Shown here in pieces: positions 10,854 to 21,025 of a stretch of DNA of 64,000 bases. The stretch comes from an uncultured Jannaschia sp. Lineage in GTDB: Bacteria > Pseudomonadota > Alphaproteobacteria > Rhodobacterales > Rhodobacteraceae. The position numbers and the translations under genes are program-made. Below the pieces are notes generated by a model. The model did no database searches. It had not been told where the DNA came from and was given only the letters and a program-made list of their open reading frames with translations. Where the stretch lies: assembly GCF_947503795.1 (NCBI RefSeq), contig NZ_CANNEZ010000001.1, forward strand, positions 921,001-985,000. Direction: 5' to 3'. Within the stretch, counting starts at the first letter, position 1. Every line of letters starts with the position of its first letter.

Positions 10854-11195
10854 TCAGACCCGCTCGACGGTGACCTTGGTGTCGTAGAACGCGATATGCC
10901 CCTCGACCGCCTTGGCGTCGGGGTTGGTGACGTCCTCGTAGGTCCAGGCCACGTCGCGGATGCGCCCCGACTGCCCGACATAGTCGTAGTAATTCGCCGC
11001 GCCCTTGTGCGGGCAGGTCGATGTCTTCTCGGACCGCTCGAACAGCGCCATCGCGATATCCTCGCGCGGGAAGTAGACGACGAACCCCAGCGATCCCTCG
11101 GTCAGGAGCTTGGCGTTGCGGCTTTCGACGATGACGCCGTCATCGGAACGGACCGTCCAGACGCCGTCGGCCGGCGTGACGTTGATCTCGGTCAT
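10854..11195 (-). CDS. DUF427 domain-containing protein
   Basis: The 113-aa product matches the small DUF427 (beta-tent) family: VVYFPREDIAMALFERSEKTSTCPHKGAANYYD, read here as separate segments FPREDI, TSTCPHKG and ANYYDY, then WTYEDV and FYDTKV. The biochemical function is unknown. The stop lies 12 nt from the convergent oxidase stop. Confidence 0.85.
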   Translation of the reverse strand: MTEINVTPADGVWTVRSDDGVIVESRNAKLLTEGSLGFVVYFPREDIAMALFERSEKTSTCPHKGAANYYDYVGQSGRIRDVAWTYEDVTNPDAKAVEGHIAFYDTKVTVERV

Positions 11196-11253
11196 GTGCG
11201 GTCCTCTCCCGTTGGTCCGCCTGTCTAACCTGCCGCGCCGTCCGGGGAAAGCG

Positions 11254-13029
11254 TCACAGCGGCGCGGTCATGGTGTCCAGCCACGCGCGGTCCGCACCAT
11301 CGAGCCGGGGGCGAAGACGTTCGGCGACGCCCGCGTGATAGGCATCGAGCCAGGCGCGTTCGTCCGGCGACAGAAGCGCCGCGTCGATCATGCGGCGGTC
11401 GATGGGCACCCAGGTCAGCGTCTCGAAGCCCATCATCTCGCGGTCGTCGCCGCCTTCGGGCCGCGTCATGACGCGTACCACGACGAGATTCTCGATACGG
11501 ATGCCGAATGCGCCCTCGCGGTAGTAGCCGGGCTCGTTCGACAGGATCATGCCGGGCTCCAGCGGCACGGTCGAGACGCGGCTGATCCGCACCGGCCCCT
11601 CGTGGACGCCGAGATAGACGCCGACGCCATGCCCCGTCCCGTGGTCGTAATCGCGATGCTCGGCCCAGAGCGGCGCGCGGGCCAGCGCGTCGAGATGCGC
11701 GCCCGCGACGCCCTTCGGAAAGCGCGCGCGGCTGACCGCGATCATGCCCTGCAGGACGCGGGTGAAGGCGCGGACGGCTTCGGGTGGGGGCGTGCCCAGC
11801 GGCATGGTCCGCGTGATGTCGGTCGTGCCGTCCTCGTATTGCCCGCCGCTGTCCACCAGCAGGACCGAGTTTCGGTCGAGGACGCGGTTCGTCTCCTCGT
11901 TGACGCGGTAATGCACGATCGCGCCATGGGGCCCCGACCCGGCAATCGTCTCGAAGCTGATGTCGCGGAGCGCGTTCGTGTCGCGGCGGAACTGTTCGAG
12001 GGCGCGCACGACGTCGATCTCGGTTGCGTCGGGTGCGCGGTCCTCGTCGAGCCAGCGCAGGAAGCGCACCATCGCGGCCCCGTCGCGCAGATGCGCCTCG
12101 CGGGTGGCCTCGATCTCGGCATCGCTCTTGCGCGCCTTCGGCCGGGCGACCGGATCGTCGATCGCCTTCGGATCGGTCAGCATGTCGTGGATCGCCACGG
12201 GACAGGTGCCCCGATCGAAGCCGACGCATCCCGCATCGGCCAGCACCGCCGCCATCTCCCCGGTCGGGCGGACCGTGACCTCCGGGCCGAGATGGTCCGC
12301 CACCGGATCGGCCTTGGCCGGATCACAGAAAAGCACAACCGTGCCGTCCGCGCGGATCAGGGCGAAGGCCTGCGGAATCGGCGTTCGTGCGATATCCGCG
12401 CCGCGAATGTTGAGAAGCCACGCCACCGCGTCCGGCTGGTTGGTCACGAAGCCCCCGACCTCGGCCGTGCGCAGGGCGGCGGCGATCTCCGCGCGCTTCT
12501 CGCCATGGGCGCGCCCGGCCAGTGCGTCGGGCCAGACCGAGATCGGCGCGCTGGGGGCCGGGGGGCGGTCCGTCCAGATCTGGTCGACCCCGTTCGCGGT
12601 CGCGACGAGCTCGAGGCCCGGCAGATCCGACAGCGCCTCCATCTCGGAGACCGTGTGCAGCCAGGGGTCGAAACCGATCCGCCCGCCTTCGGGATAGGCG
12701 CAGGGCAGCCAGTCGGCCAGCTTGGTGGCGGGCCAATCCACAGTCTCGAACATGTCGCCATCGGTCTGCGCCTTGACCTGCACGGTGTAGCGCCCGTCGG
12801 TAAAGACCGCCGCCCGGTCCCGACCGATCACCGCAAAGCCCGCCGAGCCGGTGAACCCGGTGATCCAGGCCAGCCGCTCGTCGCAGGGCGCGACATACTC
12901 GCCCTGATAGGCGTCGGCACGCGGCACGAGATAGGCGTCGAGCCCCTGATCGGCGAGCCAGCCGCGAAGAGCCGACACGCGGGGCAGGGCCGCCTCGGGG
13001 CGGCTGGTGACGGCAAAATCCTGATACAT
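11254..13029 (-). CDS. M24 aminopeptidase P family protein
   Basis: Metal-dependent Xaa-Pro aminopeptidase-like protein of 591 aa, the long (three-domain) form: two creatinase N-terminal domains, then a peptidase M24 domain. The five metal ligands are recognisable: D in LLVDSGGQYEDGTTDITRT (two Asp), H in HGTGHGVGVYLGVHEGP, E in LSNEPGYYREG and E in IRIENLV. Activity is therefore likely cytoplasmic proline-specific aminopeptidase. ATG 13029 gives MYQDFAVTSRPE; the open frame continues upstream without homology. DNA upstream (13030-13397) is non-coding. Confidence 0.93.
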   Translation of the reverse strand: MYQDFAVTSRPEAALPRVSALRGWLADQGLDAYLVPRADAYQGEYVAPCDERLAWITGFTGSAGFAVIGRDRAAVFTDGRYTVQVKAQTDGDMFETVDWPATKLADWLPCAYPEGGRIGFDPWLHTVSEMEALSDLPGLELVATANGVDQIWTDRPPAPSAPISVWPDALAGRAHGEKRAEIAAALRTAEVGGFVTNQPDAVAWLLNIRGADIARTPIPQAFALIRADGTVVLFCDPAKADPVADHLGPEVTVRPTGEMAAVLADAGCVGFDRGTCPVAIHDMLTDPKAIDDPVARPKARKSDAEIEATREAHLRDGAAMVRFLRWLDEDRAPDATEIDVVRALEQFRRDTNALRDISFETIAGSGPHGAIVHYRVNEETNRVLDRNSVLLVDSGGQYEDGTTDITRTMPLGTPPPEAVRAFTRVLQGMIAVSRARFPKGVAGAHLDALARAPLWAEHRDYDHGTGHGVGVYLGVHEGPVRISRVSTVPLEPGMILSNEPGYYREGAFGIRIENLVVVRVMTRPEGGDDREMMGFETLTWVPIDRRMIDAALLSPDERAWLDAYHAGVAERLRPRLDGADRAWLDTMTAPL

Positions 13030-13084
13030 GGGACGGATCCTCGTGGCGGGCGGCGGGGCGAGGGGCCAGCCCCTCGCGCTCCCC

Positions 13085-13104
13085 GGCATATTTTCGGAAC
13101 ATCG
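13085..13104 (-). repeat. Dispersed intergenic element, copy 1
   Basis: On the reverse strand this reads CGATGTTCCGAAAATATGCC. It shares the pattern CGATGTTCCNNAAATATGCC with copies at 13270 and 25990, all between genes. It lies in the leader of the aminopeptidase gene, just before a CCCCGG flank. Confidence 0.6.
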
Positions 13105-13269
13105 ATGGGGCGGACGCAACCGCTCGTTAACGCGTTTCGGTAAGCATGGCGATGCGGGACAGGCTGGCAAGCCGATGGCCGTGAATGTCGAAGGACGGCG
13201 TCCCCCGCGGCTGCTGGCGGACCTCCGGGGATCCACGGAGGAGCCCACTCTCCGCGGGGGGCGCTGCTT

Positions 13270-13289
13270 CGATGTTCCCGAAATATGCC
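13270..13289 (+). repeat. Dispersed intergenic element, copy 2 (inverted relative to copy 1)
   Basis: CGATGTTCCCGAAATATGCC, inverted relative to the copy at 13085 and about 165 nt away. Together they flank the middle of the 13030-13397 gene-free stretch, which otherwise holds no recognisable gene. Confidence 0.6.
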
Positions 13290-13397
13290 CGCCGGAGGCA
13301 CCGGCGGCGCGGCCTGGCCGACGCGTGGGACAGGGCGGTCGGATGATCGCCGGGGGTCCGGGGGGCGTCCCCCGGCCGTGCCGCGGGCGCGGCCGGA

Positions 13398-15269
13398 TCA
13401 GGCAACGCGGCGGATGCCCATGACGCGGGCGCGGGCGCGGGGGTCCGCGTCGAACAGCGCGGCCAGCTGTTCGGTCATCGCCCCGGCAAGCTGTTCGACA
13501 TCGGTGATCGTCACCGCGCGGTCGTAGTAGCGCGTCACGTCGTGCCCGATGCCGATGGCCAGCAGTTCCACCGCGCGGCGCTTCTCGACCATGGCGATCA
13601 CGTCGCGCAGGTGCTTCTCGAGGTAGTTTGCGGGGTTCACGCTCAGGGTCGAGTCGTCCACTGGTGCGCCGTCCGAAATCACCATCAGGATCTTGCGCGC
13701 CTCGGGACGGGCCACCATCCGGCGATGCGCCCATTCCAGCGCCTCACCGTCGATATTCTCCTTCAGGAGACCTTCCTTCATCATCAGCCCCAGATTGGGC
13801 CGCACGCGCCGCCACGGCGCATCCGCCGACTTGTAGACGATGTGCCGCAGGTCGTTGAGCCGTCCCGGCGCGGCCGGGCGGCCCGCCTTGAGCCATTCCT
13901 CGCGCGCGAGCCCGCCCTTCCACGCGCGCGTCGTGAACCCGAGGATCTCGACCTTCACGCCGCAGCGCTCCAGCGTCCGGGCCAGCACGTCGGCGCAGAT
14001 CGCAGCGATGCTGATCGGTCGCCCGCGCATGGACCCGGAATTGTCCAGGAGCAGCGTCACGCAGGTGTCGCGGAACTCGGTGTCGCGTTCCATCTTGAAG
14101 CTGAGCGGCGTGGTCGGGTTCGCCACCACCCGCGCCAGGCGTCCGGCATCGAGGATGCCCTCCTCGAGGTCGAACTCCCAGGACCGGTTCTGCTGCGCCT
14201 GAAGCCTGCGTTGCAGCTTGTTGGCCAAGCGCGAGACGGCGCCCTTCAGGGGCTCGAGCTGCTGGTCGAGATAGGCGCGCAGACGCTCCAGCTCCTGCGG
14301 CTCGGCCAAGTCCTCGGCCCCGACGATCTCGTCATGGGCGTCGGTGAAGACGGTGTAGTTCGGGTCCGCATCCGAGACGGGCGGGGGCGGGGGCGGGTCC
14401 ATCGACTCCTCCGCCTCGGGCATCTCGGCCTCTTCGCCGGCCTCCTGATCGGCCATGTCGTCCATCGACACGTCGGCCTGGGCGGGGTCGTCCTGCTGGT
14501 CCTGCGACTGCTCGGGCGAGGCCTCGTCGTCCTGCTCCTGATCGTCGTCGTCGCCGGTCGAGTCGGGCTGCTCCTCCTCATCCTCGGGCTGGCCCTCGTC
14601 CTCGGGATCGTCCTCGGCATCCGGGTCGTCGCCGAGCTGGTCGCCATAGCCCAGATCGTCGATCATCTGGCGCGCCAGTCGCGCGAAGGCCTGCTGGTCG
14701 CCCAGCACGTCCTGCAACCCGTCGAGACGGTTGCCCACGCTTTCCTCGATGAAGCCGCGCCAGAGCTCGAGCGCGTTCTCGGCCCCGCGCGGCAGATCGC
14801 GCCCCGTGGCCATCTGGCGGATGAAATAGCCCGCCGCCGCCGCCAGCGGGATCTGCGCCTTGTCGGTGACGTCGCCGTAGCCCTTGCGCGTCGCCTCGAC
14901 CCCGATCTTCGCGTCGATATTGCCCGCCGTGCCCGGCATCGCGCGGGCGCCCACGGCCTCGCAGCGGGCCGTCTCCATCGCGTCGTAGAGCTCGCGCGCC
15001 ATGTTGCCCTGCGGCAGGTAGCGCGCATTGGTCGAGGCATCGTGATGCCGGTGGCGCAGCGCGAACGCATCCGCCGTGCCGCGCGCCAGCAAGACCTCGT
15101 CCCGGGTCATCCGACGGCTGACCTGCGGCAGGCGGACGGCATCATTCGTCTGCCCCGGCGGATCGACCGAATAGGTCACCGCCAGTTCGCTGTCGTTGGC
15201 CATCGTCTTAGTGGCTTCGGCCAGGGCCTTCTTGAACGGATCGGCCGGGTTGTCGCTGGGCTTGCTCAT
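13398..15269 (-). CDS. cobT: Aerobic cobaltochelatase subunit CobT
   Basis: CobT pairs with CobS to form the AAA+/VWA part that drives CobN-dependent cobalt insertion into hydrogenobyrinate diamide in aerobic B12 synthesis. The 623-aa product has the N-terminal CobT domain, an extremely acidic Asp/Glu/Gln-rich linker (about residues 205-310, followed by DPPPPPP), and a C-terminal VWA domain with the [13 protein letters not shown] (D409). Start ATG 15269 ([14 protein letters not shown]) fits the family; the longer frame adds only seven residues. It lies 73 nt downstream of cobS. No cobN is in the window. Confidence 0.97.
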   Translation of the reverse strand: MSKPSDNPADPFKKALAEATKTMANDSELAVTYSVDPPGQTNDAVRLPQVSRRMTRDEVLLARGTADAFALRHRHHDASTNARYLPQGNMARELYDAMETARCEAVGARAMPGTAGNIDAKIGVEATRKGYGDVTDKAQIPLAAAAGYFIRQMATGRDLPRGAENALELWRGFIEESVGNRLDGLQDVLGDQQAFARLARQMIDDLGYGDQLGDDPDAEDDPEDEGQPEDEEEQPDSTGDDDDQEQDDEASPEQSQDQQDDPAQADVSMDDMADQEAGEEAEMPEAEESMDPPPPPPVSDADPNYTVFTDAHDEIVGAEDLAEPQELERLRAYLDQQLEPLKGAVSRLANKLQRRLQAQQNRSWEFDLEEGILDAGRLARVVANPTTPLSFKMERDTEFRDTCVTLLLDNSGSMRGRPISIAAICADVLARTLERCGVKVEILGFTTRAWKGGLAREEWLKAGRPAAPGRLNDLRHIVYKSADAPWRRVRPNLGLMMKEGLLKENIDGEALEWAHRRMVARPEARKILMVISDGAPVDDSTLSVNPANYLEKHLRDVIAMVEKRRAVELLAIGIGHDVTRYYDRAVTITDVEQLAGAMTEQLAALFDADPRARARVMGIRRVA

Positions 15270-15342
15270 GTCATGCCTCGATTTGCGCATCCGGGTGCGG
15301 TCCGGGCCCGCCGGGCGCGCGCGTGCCCCGGCCCGCCAATCG

Positions 15343-16329
15343 TCATCCCAGGCTCAGGCTTACGGCGCTCTCCGGCAGCTCCTCGTCGAAGCAGCGCTGG
15401 TAGAATTCGGCGACGGTCTGGCGTTCCAGCTCGTCGCATTTGTTGAGGAAGGTCAGGCGGAAGGCATAACCGACATCGCGGAAGATCTCGGCGTTCTGGG
15501 CCCAGGCAAGCACCGTTCGCGGCGACATCACCGTCGAGAGGTCGCCGTTCATGAACGCCGTGCGCGTCAGGTCGGCGACGGTGACCATCTGGCCGATCGT
15601 GCGGCGACCTTTCTCGGTGTTGAAATGCGGCTGCTTGGCCAGCACGATCGCCGCCTCGGCGTCGTGGCTGAGATAGTTCAGCGTCGCGACCATGGACCAG
15701 CGGTCCATCTGGGCCTGATTGATCTGCTGGGTGCCGTGGTAGAGCCCGGTCGTATCCCCGAGGCCGACCGTGTTCGCCGTCGCGAACAGCCGGAAGGACG
15801 GGTGCGGCGTGATGATCTCGTTCTGGTCCATCAGCGTCAGCTTGCCGTCATGCTCCAGAACGCGCTGGATCACGAACATGACGTCGGCGCGGCCGGCGTC
15901 GTATTCGTCGAAGACGATGGCCACGGGATTGCGCAGCGCCCAGGGCAGGATGCCCTCGTGGAACTCGGTCACCTGCACGCCGTCGCGCAGCTTGATCGCA
16001 TCCTTGCCGATCAGGTCGATCCGGCTGATGTGGCTGTCGAGATTGACGCGCACGCAGGGCCAGTTGAGGCGGGCGGCGACCTGCTCGATATGGGTCGATT
16101 TGCCGGTGCCGTGATAGCCCTGGATCATCACGCGCCGATTCCATCCGAACCCCGCGAGGATGGCGAGCGTGGTGTCGGGGTCGAACTTGTAGGTCATGTC
16201 GATGGCGGGCACGCGATCGGTCCGATCGGTGAACCCCTTGATCTTCATGTCGCTGTCGATGCCGAAGAGCTCGCGAACCGAGACCTCGTCGGTGGGCTTC
16301 GCGCCGATATCCATGCTGCCATCCGCCAT
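15343..16329 (-). CDS. cobS: Aerobic cobaltochelatase subunit CobS (AAA+ ATPase)
   Basis: The 328-aa product is the AAA+ ATPase partner of CobT. It has Walker [10 protein letters not shown] (after RVMIQ), Walker B in [11 protein letters not shown], a sensor in [20 protein letters not shown], and the arginine-rich C-terminal lid. It hydrolyses ATP to drive cobalt chelation. Start ATG 16329 ([12 protein letters not shown]) is standard. Order cobS-cobT is the common one in Rhodobacterales. Confidence 0.97.
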   Translation of the reverse strand: MADGSMDIGAKPTDEVSVRELFGIDSDMKIKGFTDRTDRVPAIDMTYKFDPDTTLAILAGFGWNRRVMIQGYHGTGKSTHIEQVAARLNWPCVRVNLDSHISRIDLIGKDAIKLRDGVQVTEFHEGILPWALRNPVAIVFDEYDAGRADVMFVIQRVLEHDGKLTLMDQNEIITPHPSFRLFATANTVGLGDTTGLYHGTQQINQAQMDRWSMVATLNYLSHDAEAAIVLAKQPHFNTEKGRRTIGQMVTVADLTRTAFMNGDLSTVMSPRTVLAWAQNAEIFRDVGYAFRLTFLNKCDELERQTVAEFYQRCFDEELPESAVSLSLG

Positions 16330-16441
16330 GCGCCGCGTCCTCCGTTCCCGACCGCCCGTCGGATTGCAACATATGCCGGGGCACCGCAAGGGCCAGCGCC
16401 GACCGTCGCGCCGGGCGCGCGGATATGGCATGATCGGGCAC

Positions 16442-17569
16442 ATGAAACGCATCGTGATCTTCTGCGACGGCACGTGGAACGCGGCGGCTGCCGACAACCC
16501 GACCAACGTAGTCCGCATCGCGCAGGCCCTGTCGCCCGTCGATACCGACGACATCCAGCAGGTGCCGATCTACGTGCCGGGCGTCGGCACGGGGCGACGG
16601 GGTGTCACACCCGTGGGGCGCTGGACCGACCGTGTCCTGGGGGGCGCGCTGGGCCTCGGGTTCGCGGCCAACATCATCGAGGCTTACGAGGCGCTCGTCT
16701 TCATGCACGAGCCGCGGGACGAGGTCTTCGTCTTCGGCTTCTCACGCGGGGCCTATGCGGCATGGACGCTGGCGGTGTTCCTGCGGCTGGTGGGGCTTTT
16801 GGGGCGGGGCGACCTGCACCGGCTGGACGAGGTGGTGGCCTGGTGGCGAGCGCATTCGCGCGGGCGCCAGTCGCCCGACACACCCGAAGCCATGGCGCGG
16901 CGCTTCGCCTTCTCGCCGCAGGTCACCACCGGGCCCGAGGACGCCGCCTTCTGGGCCGCGCAGGGCGTCCCCGAGGCCGAGCCCCTGAACATGCGCTATC
17001 TGGGGCTTTTCGACACGGTCGCCTCCTTGGGGGTGTCGTGGCTGGTCAATCGCCGGGACATGCCCTCGGACACGCGCCTGCCGGATTTCGTCGGTCTGTG
17101 CCGTCACGCGCTGGCCCTCGACGAGCGGCGCGCGACGCTGCGTCCGACTGTGCTGGCCCCCGCGCCGGGCCATGATGACCGGCTGGAGCAGCTCTGGTTT
17201 GCGGGCGAACACGGGGCGGTCGGCGGGGGCGGGCGGCTCGACGGGATGTCGTCCATTCCGCTGAGCTGGATGATCGAGGGGGCCGAGCGGCAGGGCCTCT
17301 ATTTCGACAGCCACCTGCCGAAAGAATACGCCCGGCGGCACGCGCCGCTTTCATCGGTCTATGACAGCGAGCCGCCGCGGGGCGGACTGCCCTCGGCGAT
17401 CCTGCGGAGGGCAGGCCCCGATCGTGTCGGTCCCGACTGGCCCGAGGCGGTGGCGCCGTCCGCCGTCACCCGCTGGACGGACCTGCGGCCGCGCTGGCGA
17501 CCCGGCAGCCTCCGCCGGGTCGCGCGCGACTTGCCGGACGGGCCGGACGACCCCTCCGCCGATACGTAG
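16442..17569 (+). CDS. DUF2235 (Tle1-like phospholipase fold) alpha/beta hydrolase
   Basis: The 375-aa product is a DUF2235 protein: the start [13 protein letters not shown] is diagnostic, and the nucleophile elbow GFSRGAY places the catalytic serine at residue 101. A likely Asp lies in [12 protein letters not shown] and a candidate His in the region following [15 protein letters not shown]. The fold is shared with type VI secretion phospholipase effectors (Tle1), but no secretion genes or immunity partner are nearby, so a housekeeping esterase or lipase is as likely. Divergent from cobS. An ATG 12 nt upstream (16430) is an alternative start. Confidence 0.87.
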   Translation: MKRIVIFCDGTWNAAAADNPTNVVRIAQALSPVDTDDIQQVPIYVPGVGTGRRGVTPVGRWTDRVLGGALGLGFAANIIEAYEALVFMHEPRDEVFVFGFSRGAYAAWTLAVFLRLVGLLGRGDLHRLDEVVAWWRAHSRGRQSPDTPEAMARRFAFSPQVTTGPEDAAFWAAQGVPEAEPLNMRYLGLFDTVASLGVSWLVNRRDMPSDTRLPDFVGLCRHALALDERRATLRPTVLAPAPGHDDRLEQLWFAGEHGAVGGGGRLDGMSSIPLSWMIEGAERQGLYFDSHLPKEYARRHAPLSSVYDSEPPRGGLPSAILRRAGPDRVGPDWPEAVAPSAVTRWTDLRPRWRPGSLRRVARDLPDGPDDPSADT

Positions 17570-17603
17570 ATCCCTCGGGGACGACGTGAACGCCGTGCCG
17601 CAA

Positions 17604-18215
17604 CTACTTGAAGTTGCGGCTGTCCTTGAGCTGATCCCAAGCCCAGACGACCTCGGCCAGCTGCTCCTCCTGGCTGCGGTCGCCGCCATTCATGTCGGGA
17701 TGCAGAACCTTGATGAGCGACTTGTACGCCTTGCGGATATCCGCCTTGGTCCAGTCGTCCTTGGCCTCGAGAATGTCGATCGCCTTGCGCTCGGTCGGCG
17801 GCAGCTTGCGCCCCACCACGCCGCGCCCCGGGTTGCGCGTGGCGTTGCCGCCCAGCACCTGATGCGCGTCCTCGATCCCGAGCCGGGCCCAGGCCCGCTC
17901 CTCGACCGTGCGGCGGAACGGCTTGGTCGGCTTGTCGCGCGCCTCCTGTGCTGCGATCTCGGCCTCGGTCGCGCCGTCGAAGAAGGACCACTTGGCGTTG
18001 TACTCGCGGACGTGGTCCTTGCAGAACCAGTAATAGTCGTCGCTCGTGTCCCGCGATTTCGGAGCGCGGTATTTTCCGCCTTCCTCGCAGCCGTCGTGGT
18101 CGCAGATCCGCGTCGACGTCTCGACAGCGCCGGACATGCCCCGCTTGCCTCGCGGATTCCGCTTCTTGGCGGTCGACACACGCATGTCGAAATTGAACGG
18201 ATCGCTCTTGCTCAT
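17604..18215 (-). CDS. DnaJ domain-containing protein
   Basis: The 203-aa product carries a J domain at its C-terminus, with KADIRKAYKSLIKVLHPDMNGGDRS in segments ADIRKAYKSLIK and the HPD loop LHPDMNGGD, which stimulates Hsp70 ATPase. The N-terminal part is basic (AKKRNPRGKRG) with CDHDGC and WFCKDHV cysteines that may bind zinc. The type is a specialised J-protein rather than canonical DnaJ. ATG 18215 is followed by MSKSDPFNFDMRV. It lies between two divergent or convergent genes and probably has its own promoter. Confidence 0.9.
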   Translation of the reverse strand: MSKSDPFNFDMRVSTAKKRNPRGKRGMSGAVETSTRICDHDGCEEGGKYRAPKSRDTSDDYYWFCKDHVREYNAKWSFFDGATEAEIAAQEARDKPTKPFRRTVEERAWARLGIEDAHQVLGGNATRNPGRGVVGRKLPPTERKAIDILEAKDDWTKADIRKAYKSLIKVLHPDMNGGDRSQEEQLAEVVWAWDQLKDSRNFK

Positions 18216-18305
18216 GGACGGCCCCTTCCGGTCGGAGGCGTCACACTCTAAGCATGGCTGGCCGGAAGGAAAGGCCTTGACGTGCGAAAAGGCGGGGGAA
18301 ACGTC

Positions 18306-18563
18306 ATGACGATGGAAACACTGATGCGGGAACGGCTGGAGGCGGCCCTCGCGCCGACGCGTCTGGAGGTCGTGAACGAGAGCCACAGGCACGCCGGGCA
18401 TGCCGGCGACGACGGCTCGGGCGAGAGCCATTGGCACGTCGTCATCGCCGCCCCGGCCTTCGCGGGCCAGTCGCGCATCGCACGGCATCGCATGGTCCAT
18501 GCCGCGCTGGGCGACGTGATGCCCCGGATACACGCCCTTTCGATGGATCTCAGCGAAGGGTAG
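18306..18563 (+). CDS. BolA family protein
   Basis: The 85-aa product has the BolA fold signature: LEVVNESHRHAGH, ESHWHVVIAAPAFAGQS with the conserved His, then RHRMVHAAL. BolA proteins interact with monothiol glutaredoxins and Fe-S cluster trafficking. ATG 18306 is preferred over 18282 since family members start near MTMETLMRERLE. Divergent from the DnaJ-like gene, a neighbour pairing I recall in Rhodobacterales. Confidence 0.93.
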   Translation: MTMETLMRERLEAALAPTRLEVVNESHRHAGHAGDDGSGESHWHVVIAAPAFAGQSRIARHRMVHAALGDVMPRIHALSMDLSEG

Positions 18564-18637
18564 GGATTGCCCGACTTGGCCGCCGTGATGGTCATGGTAT
18601 TTCATGAAATCGCCACACGAGTCGGGGAGACGAGCAC

Positions 18638-19564
18638 ATGTCCGCATCGGAATACCTCCGCACTCTGCCCGAGCAGCCCGAGATCCGGGCGCTGACGCGT
18701 GCTCATGGCGCGCTGGGTCTGGGCGCGGGCGAGACCGATGGCCTGGACGCGGCGCTGGCCGAGGCCGCGCCCGAGACGACGCGCGCCGACCGCGTGGCCC
18801 TGCATGTCGAAACCAACCCCGACGCGCGCGCCGCGCTGATCACCCGGATCATGACCGCGCCCGAGGACGGTATCGGACCGATGGGCCTGGCGCTGGTGAT
18901 CGCCTGCCTCGGATCGCACGGTGCGATGCCCCGCGTCCTCGCGCGGGTCATCGGCCACGCGACGGCTGGCGCGATCCTGGTACAGTTCGACGATGGTGTG
19001 GACCTTGCTGACATGGATTGCGCACTGATCCTCGACGTCGCCTATCCCGCGCCCGGCCAGATGACGGCGACCGTCTCGACCGCGCTCCGGTCCGAGGCCG
19101 AGGCCCGCATCGCGCGCGGCAAGCTGCACAATGCGGGCGGCGGCATCGTCGTGGTGCATGGCGGATTGCGTGGGCTGCTGCGACGCACGGGGCTCTGGCT
19201 CGACAACGGGCTCGAGCGGCTGGCCGGTGCGGTGGGCGAGGCCTGGCTCGCCGTCTCGACCCATATCTCGGGCCAGATGATCCACGCGATGGGCCGCGCG
19301 ATCGAGGCGGTCGACCTGGCCGCCGCGCTGGAACACGATCCCGACCTGCGGGCCGCGTCCCCCGGCTCGGACCGCGGCCGCAAGGATGGCGCCGAGGTGG
19401 GCGCCTCGCTGGCCTTCCTCGCGGGGCTGGCTTTCGGCGGCGCGGAATGGACCAGCGCACGGGCCTTCGCGTTCGCGGGTGACGGGCACGGCTTCGACGA
19501 CTGGACCCGTGTCCCGTTCGAGCCGATCGCCGATCCCGAGCTGACTACTCCGCAGCCAGTTTAG
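18638..19564 (+). CDS. Hypothetical protein, Ala-rich, 308 aa
   Basis: I do not recognise a family. The product is alanine- and glycine-rich and mostly helical by composition, with no signal peptide. A hydrophobic stretch in the middle (GPMGLALVIACLGSHGAM) and another near residue 270 (SLAFLAGLAFGGAEW) are too interrupted to be sure membrane segments. SD-like GAGACGAG precedes ATG 18638. Codon use matches its neighbours, so it is likely a native gene. Its 3' end overlaps that of the convergent DUF4177 gene by 20 nt. Confidence 0.7.
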   Translation: MSASEYLRTLPEQPEIRALTRAHGALGLGAGETDGLDAALAEAAPETTRADRVALHVETNPDARAALITRIMTAPEDGIGPMGLALVIACLGSHGAMPRVLARVIGHATAGAILVQFDDGVDLADMDCALILDVAYPAPGQMTATVSTALRSEAEARIARGKLHNAGGGIVVVHGGLRGLLRRTGLWLDNGLERLAGAVGEAWLAVSTHISGQMIHAMGRAIEAVDLAAALEHDPDLRAASPGSDRGRKDGAEVGASLAFLAGLAFGGAEWTSARAFAFAGDGHGFDDWTRVPFEPIADPELTTPQPV

Positions 19565-19970
19565 GCGCCGCGCGCGCGGCCAGAATGTCGATGATCTCGG
19601 CCTCGTGGACCTCCTGATCCTCGAACCCGGCCCATTCCGGCGCCGACCGCGTCAGGAGAAGCGGCGGCCGCGGGGCCTCGATCACCGGCTGGACGACGAT
19701 CGGCTGCGGCGGCGCGGTCGCACGGCGAAACACCAAAAGCGCGTAATACCGGGTTTCGGTGCCGGTCAGGCCGACGCGCTCCTCGGACGGGAGGGTGTCG
19801 GCGCGGACATATTCCCAGCCCTCGGCCCCCATTCGGTTGAAGAGACGCGACATCGCGAGCGCGAACCGTCCCTCGCCGGAGCGGACGCCCTTGGCCTTCT
19901 CGCCCTTTCGCGGGGCCGGGACCACGCGATATTCGTAGGTCTGGAGCGGATCGTCGGCGTCATCTGACAT
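19545..19970 (-). CDS. DUF4177 domain-containing protein
   Basis: The 141-aa product has the small DUF4177 core: TYEYRVVPAPRKGEKAKG, FALAMSRLFNRMGAEGWEYVRAD and TRYYALLVFRR. This family is common in Rhodobacterales and has no assigned function. The C-terminal 50 residues are proline-rich then acidic and unordered in appearance. ATG 19970 chosen because the upstream residues (GLRRGRRVTSRP) do not belong to the domain. Confidence 0.85.
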   Translation of the reverse strand: MSDDADDPLQTYEYRVVPAPRKGEKAKGVRSGEGRFALAMSRLFNRMGAEGWEYVRADTLPSEERVGLTGTETRYYALLVFRRATAPPQPIVVQPVIEAPRPPLLLTRSAPEWAGFEDQEVHEAEIIDILAARAAPKLAAE

Positions 19971-20048
19971 GGGGCGCGACGTTACGCGGCGCCCGCGCCG
20001 GAGTCCCGCCAACCGACGCGAACAAGGTGTTTCCGCGCGGGATACGGT

Positions 20049-20960
20049 TCAGGGCAGGGCCAGCACCTGGTCGCCGTCGCGCCGGGTCTTGCGTGTCGTG
20101 ATCGCCGCCGTGGGCCGGCCCGCGACGACCTGCGCCATATCGGCCATCGCCACCGGATCATCGAGCCACCACCCGTGCGACCGGATCACGCCCGGATCGC
20201 CGGGCCGGATGCGCGCGTCGTAGTACACCCGGCCGTCCACGTCGCCTTGCGCTGGCAGGCGGTGGCCCATCAGCCCGTCCTTGCCCAGCCGCGGCCCGAA
20301 GCCCCAGACCGCCGAGGACGCCAGCAGCACGCGGTCGAGCGCCGAGTGATAATTCGTCACCCGCCGCGCGGCGACGCTCAGGGCCTGGCGATAGAGCGTG
20401 CCCGGTTTGGCGTCGGCGGCGCGCACGTCGGCGGCGCAGAACATCACCTCGTCGAGCGGGCGCAGCATCCGCACCCCGTCGGGACGCACCTTCGAGATCG
20501 CCTCGAGGAAGAGATAGGCGCCCATCGAATGCGCAAGCAGGCTGATGCGGCTGGCGGGCAGGGCACGCTGGACGGGCGCGATCAGGTCGGCGATCAGCGT
20601 TGTGGCCACCCGCTCTGCATCGGAGCGGTCGCCGTTATAGACGAAGAAGTTGCCGTCGCTGGGCCAGTCGAGCCCGACCACGAGATCGTCGCGCCCCTCG
20701 GCGGCCAGCCCCTTGGCCAGGCGCGTCATCGCCGCCAGCATCCGCGATTGCGGCGTGTTGTAGCCATGCAGGTAAAGAACGACACCGCGCGTCCCCGCCG
20801 CCGCCCGGACCTCCGCGATCCAGCGGTCCCGTCCGATCAGCCGCCGCTCCCACCCGTCACCGTTGCCGGTGGCGCGCACGTCGAGGTGATGGGGCGTGTG
20901 GGAGACCGCGTCGCGGAACGTGCCGCCGATGATCCGGCGACGGCTGAGGACGAAAGGCAT
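20049..20960 (-). CDS. Alpha/beta hydrolase (DUF900 family)
   Basis: The 303-aa product has the DUF900 pattern: oxyanion region LYLHGYNTPQSRM, a WPSDG strand, the nucleophile LLAHSMGAY (S145), and a downstream acidic residue (MFCAADVRAAD) with candidate His in NYHSALD. It is a probable cytoplasmic esterase or thioesterase; no signal peptide is visible. Substrate unknown. It stands alone between DUF4177 and gatB, all on the reverse strand. Confidence 0.88.
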   Translation of the reverse strand: MPFVLSRRRIIGGTFRDAVSHTPHHLDVRATGNGDGWERRLIGRDRWIAEVRAAAGTRGVVLYLHGYNTPQSRMLAAMTRLAKGLAAEGRDDLVVGLDWPSDGNFFVYNGDRSDAERVATTLIADLIAPVQRALPASRISLLAHSMGAYLFLEAISKVRPDGVRMLRPLDEVMFCAADVRAADAKPGTLYRQALSVAARRVTNYHSALDRVLLASSAVWGFGPRLGKDGLMGHRLPAQGDVDGRVYYDARIRPGDPGVIRSHGWWLDDPVAMADMAQVVAGRPTAAITTRKTRRDGDQVLALP

Positions 20961-21025
20961 GGGCCGACCCCGAACTGGACCGGGTCAGCCTAGCACGGGG
21001 CCGCGACGGCGCAAAATGTGGGGCG

